DNA from: Bacteroidales bacterium
GTDB lineage: Bacteria; Bacteroidota; Bacteroidia; Bacteroidales; VadinHA17
Direction: 5' to 3'
Assembly: GCA_012513795.1 (NCBI GenBank)
Contig: JAAZBN010000310.1
Coordinates: forward strand, 1 to 34,327
Length of the DNA: 34,327 nucleotides
Part shown: piece after piece, positions 33,304 to 34,327 of the stretch
Layout of the letters: the number at the start of each line of letters is the position of its first letter
How positions within the stretch are numbered: the stretch's first letter is position 1
Translations under genes and position numbers: made by a program
Notes under the pieces: generated by a model
Told to the model about the DNA's origin: nothing
The model's input: the letters and a program-made list of their open reading frames with translations, nothing else
The model's database searches: none

Positions 33304-34218
33304 CTAATAGACAATAATCTTACGGCTAAACAATTTGTTATTTTTATAAATTATCATATTATACGTACCTGCAGGTAGGCCTGAAAGATCTATTTCCAGT
33401 TTTGTGCCTTCACTAAAGTGATTTGACCTGGTAAGCCTTCCTGAAGAATCATAAATCTCCACAATACAATCTGCTATATATTCCTGATCCAGTGTTATTG
33501 ACACGCAGTCATCGGCCGGATTCGGATAAATTAGAAGATGGTTGCCGATTAAATCATTTATATCTGATGTTTGGGTGGTGAATGATAAAATCGGACCATA
33601 TCCGGTGCCAACTGAATTGGTGGCGTAAGCCCGGTAATAGTATTTTGTGTTTGGCTCCAGGGAAGTCATGACTGTGGTGAAACTGCCGGTTCCTGTTCCG
33701 TCATTGGTGAAATTATCGGATATTGTCGGGGTTTCATTCGTGCTCCAGCATAATCCTCTTGCAGTAATATCCGCGCCTCCGTCAGAGGTAATATTTCCGC
33801 CTGCACTTGCAGATGTTTCTGAAATGTCGGTGACAGCTTCGGTAGTTACAGTTGGAACGTAGAGTATATTAACAGAAAAAGAAATCGACTTGGTATCCGT
33901 AAGCCTGAAGTGGTCTTCTGTCTGAATCATCATGGTATAATCTCCGTTCGGCAAATCCAAAGGAAGCGACCCGTCTTTGTTAAGGGCGATTTTGGTTTTA
34001 CCATCATCAATCGAATACCAGGCACTCTTGAAATTATCATCGGTGATGGTGTAGCTCAGCGTCGGCTTCTCAGCCGTATAGAGTGCATCATTCACTGGCG
34101 AGGTTACTGTCAACACAGGAGGTACTATATCACGTTTCTCTATGACATGGAAAATCTCATCGAAATTAGGATTTGAAGTATAGTTTGGAGGCGTGGTGCC
34201 ATAATTTGAATTAGTCAA
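33304..34218 (-). pseudogene. 5'-truncated T9SS-sorted surface protein remnant
   Basis: About 304 codons encoding the C-terminal part of a secreted Bacteroidota protein. There is an Ig-like domain (SPVNDALYTAEKPTLSYTI), a repeat typical of secreted proteins of this phylum (NITSDGGADITARGLCWSTN ... YRAYATNSVG) and a type IX sorting domain beginning LLIYPNPADD and ending SRKIIVY. It has no signal peptide, no early ATG (only a TTG right after an in-frame TAA) and starts abruptly in what looks like mid-domain. The upstream bases are stop-rich and hold an inverted repeat. Most likely the 5' part was lost by insertion or deletion. Confidence 0.72.
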
Positions 34219-34225
34219 GACTTAA

Positions 34226-34299
34226 TCTGACAGTTAGGGATTAAACTATATTTGAATTTAGAGAAAACAAATAAATGTTTAACCCCAAAAACTGTCAGA
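34226..34299. repeat. Imperfect inverted repeat (74 bp) at the broken T9SS gene end
   Basis: The left arm TCTGACAGTTAGGGATTAAAC (34226-34246) pairs with the right arm ending AACTGTCAGA (34277-34299). The outer ten bases are identical, with two extra bases in the right arm, and a roughly 30-bp AT-rich centre lies between. It lies 8 bp beyond the point where coding sense of the T9SS gene ends. It could be a miniature inverted-repeat element, paired insertion-sequence ends or a strong transcription terminator. No transposase is visible in the window and no target duplication is obvious. Confidence 0.65.
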
Positions 34300-34327
34300 A
34301 ATGAATACAGAAGTAAAATTAATTAAA

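Noticed and set aside
1-34327. CRISPR arrays, tRNA or rRNA genes
   Set aside because: No regularly spaced repeats or recognisable RNA gene structures were seen on either strand.

Overview
The window looks like a chromosomal surface-polysaccharide locus from a member of the Bacteroidota, probably Bacteroidales-like. The main evidence is a type IX secretion (T9SS) C-terminal sorting domain at the right end, together with Bacteroidota-type exopolysaccharide gene families. This taxonomic call is inference; there is no rRNA or tRNA to anchor it. Every credible gene lies on the minus strand, so transcription runs from right (34 kb) to left (0 kb). Most junctions are overlaps or very short gaps, which suggests one or a few long operons.

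Right to left. (a) 33.3-34.3 kb: a 5'-truncated T9SS/fibronectin-like gene remnant beside an imperfect inverted repeat. (b) 17-33 kb: the assembly part of an exopolysaccharide/O-antigen-type locus. It holds a Wzx-like flippase, a CapA-like gene broken by an in-frame TGA, an asparagine-synthase-like protein, four GT4-type glycosyltransferases, an EpsG/Wzy-like polymerase, and a block of decorating enzymes (NodB-fold deacetylase-like, DUF362, ATP-grasp, nitroreductase, polysaccharide pyruvyl transferase). (c) 8-17 kb: a small initiating sugar transferase, an ACP/KASIII/SDR trio that could make a short hydroxyacyl-ACP, a GT2, a PglD-like acyltransferase, a DUF218 protein, a second initiating transferase, a LegC-type aminotransferase, a PglF-like 4,6-dehydratase and a third sugar transferase. 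These would make and load an N-acylated 4-amino-4,6-dideoxy sugar. (d) 7-8 kb: a WecA/MraY-like phosphoglycosyl transferase.

(e) 0.1-6.9 kb: a complete lasso-peptide gene cluster in line with the polysaccharide genes, in transcription order HPrK-like kinase, nucleotidyltransferase, lasso cyclase (C), precursor (A), PqqD-like recognition element (B1), transglutaminase-like leader peptidase (B2), ABC exporter (D). The precursor is a 43-codon gene at 2868-2999. Its predicted core, SGRGNRTLDGGAAPDKWLS, has Asp at position 9 for a nine-residue macrolactam ring and ends in Ser. A C-terminal Ser is the residue phosphorylated in paeninodin-type lasso peptides, which fits the kinase (and perhaps the nucleotidyltransferase) encoded two genes upstream. 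This is the most interesting system in the window: a predicted C-terminally phosphorylated, possibly further capped, lasso peptide from Bacteroidota embedded in a surface-glycan locus.

Base composition is visibly mixed. Most of 0.1-13 kb is GC-rich, while much of 13-34 kb is AT-rich, as expected for a mosaic glycan locus.
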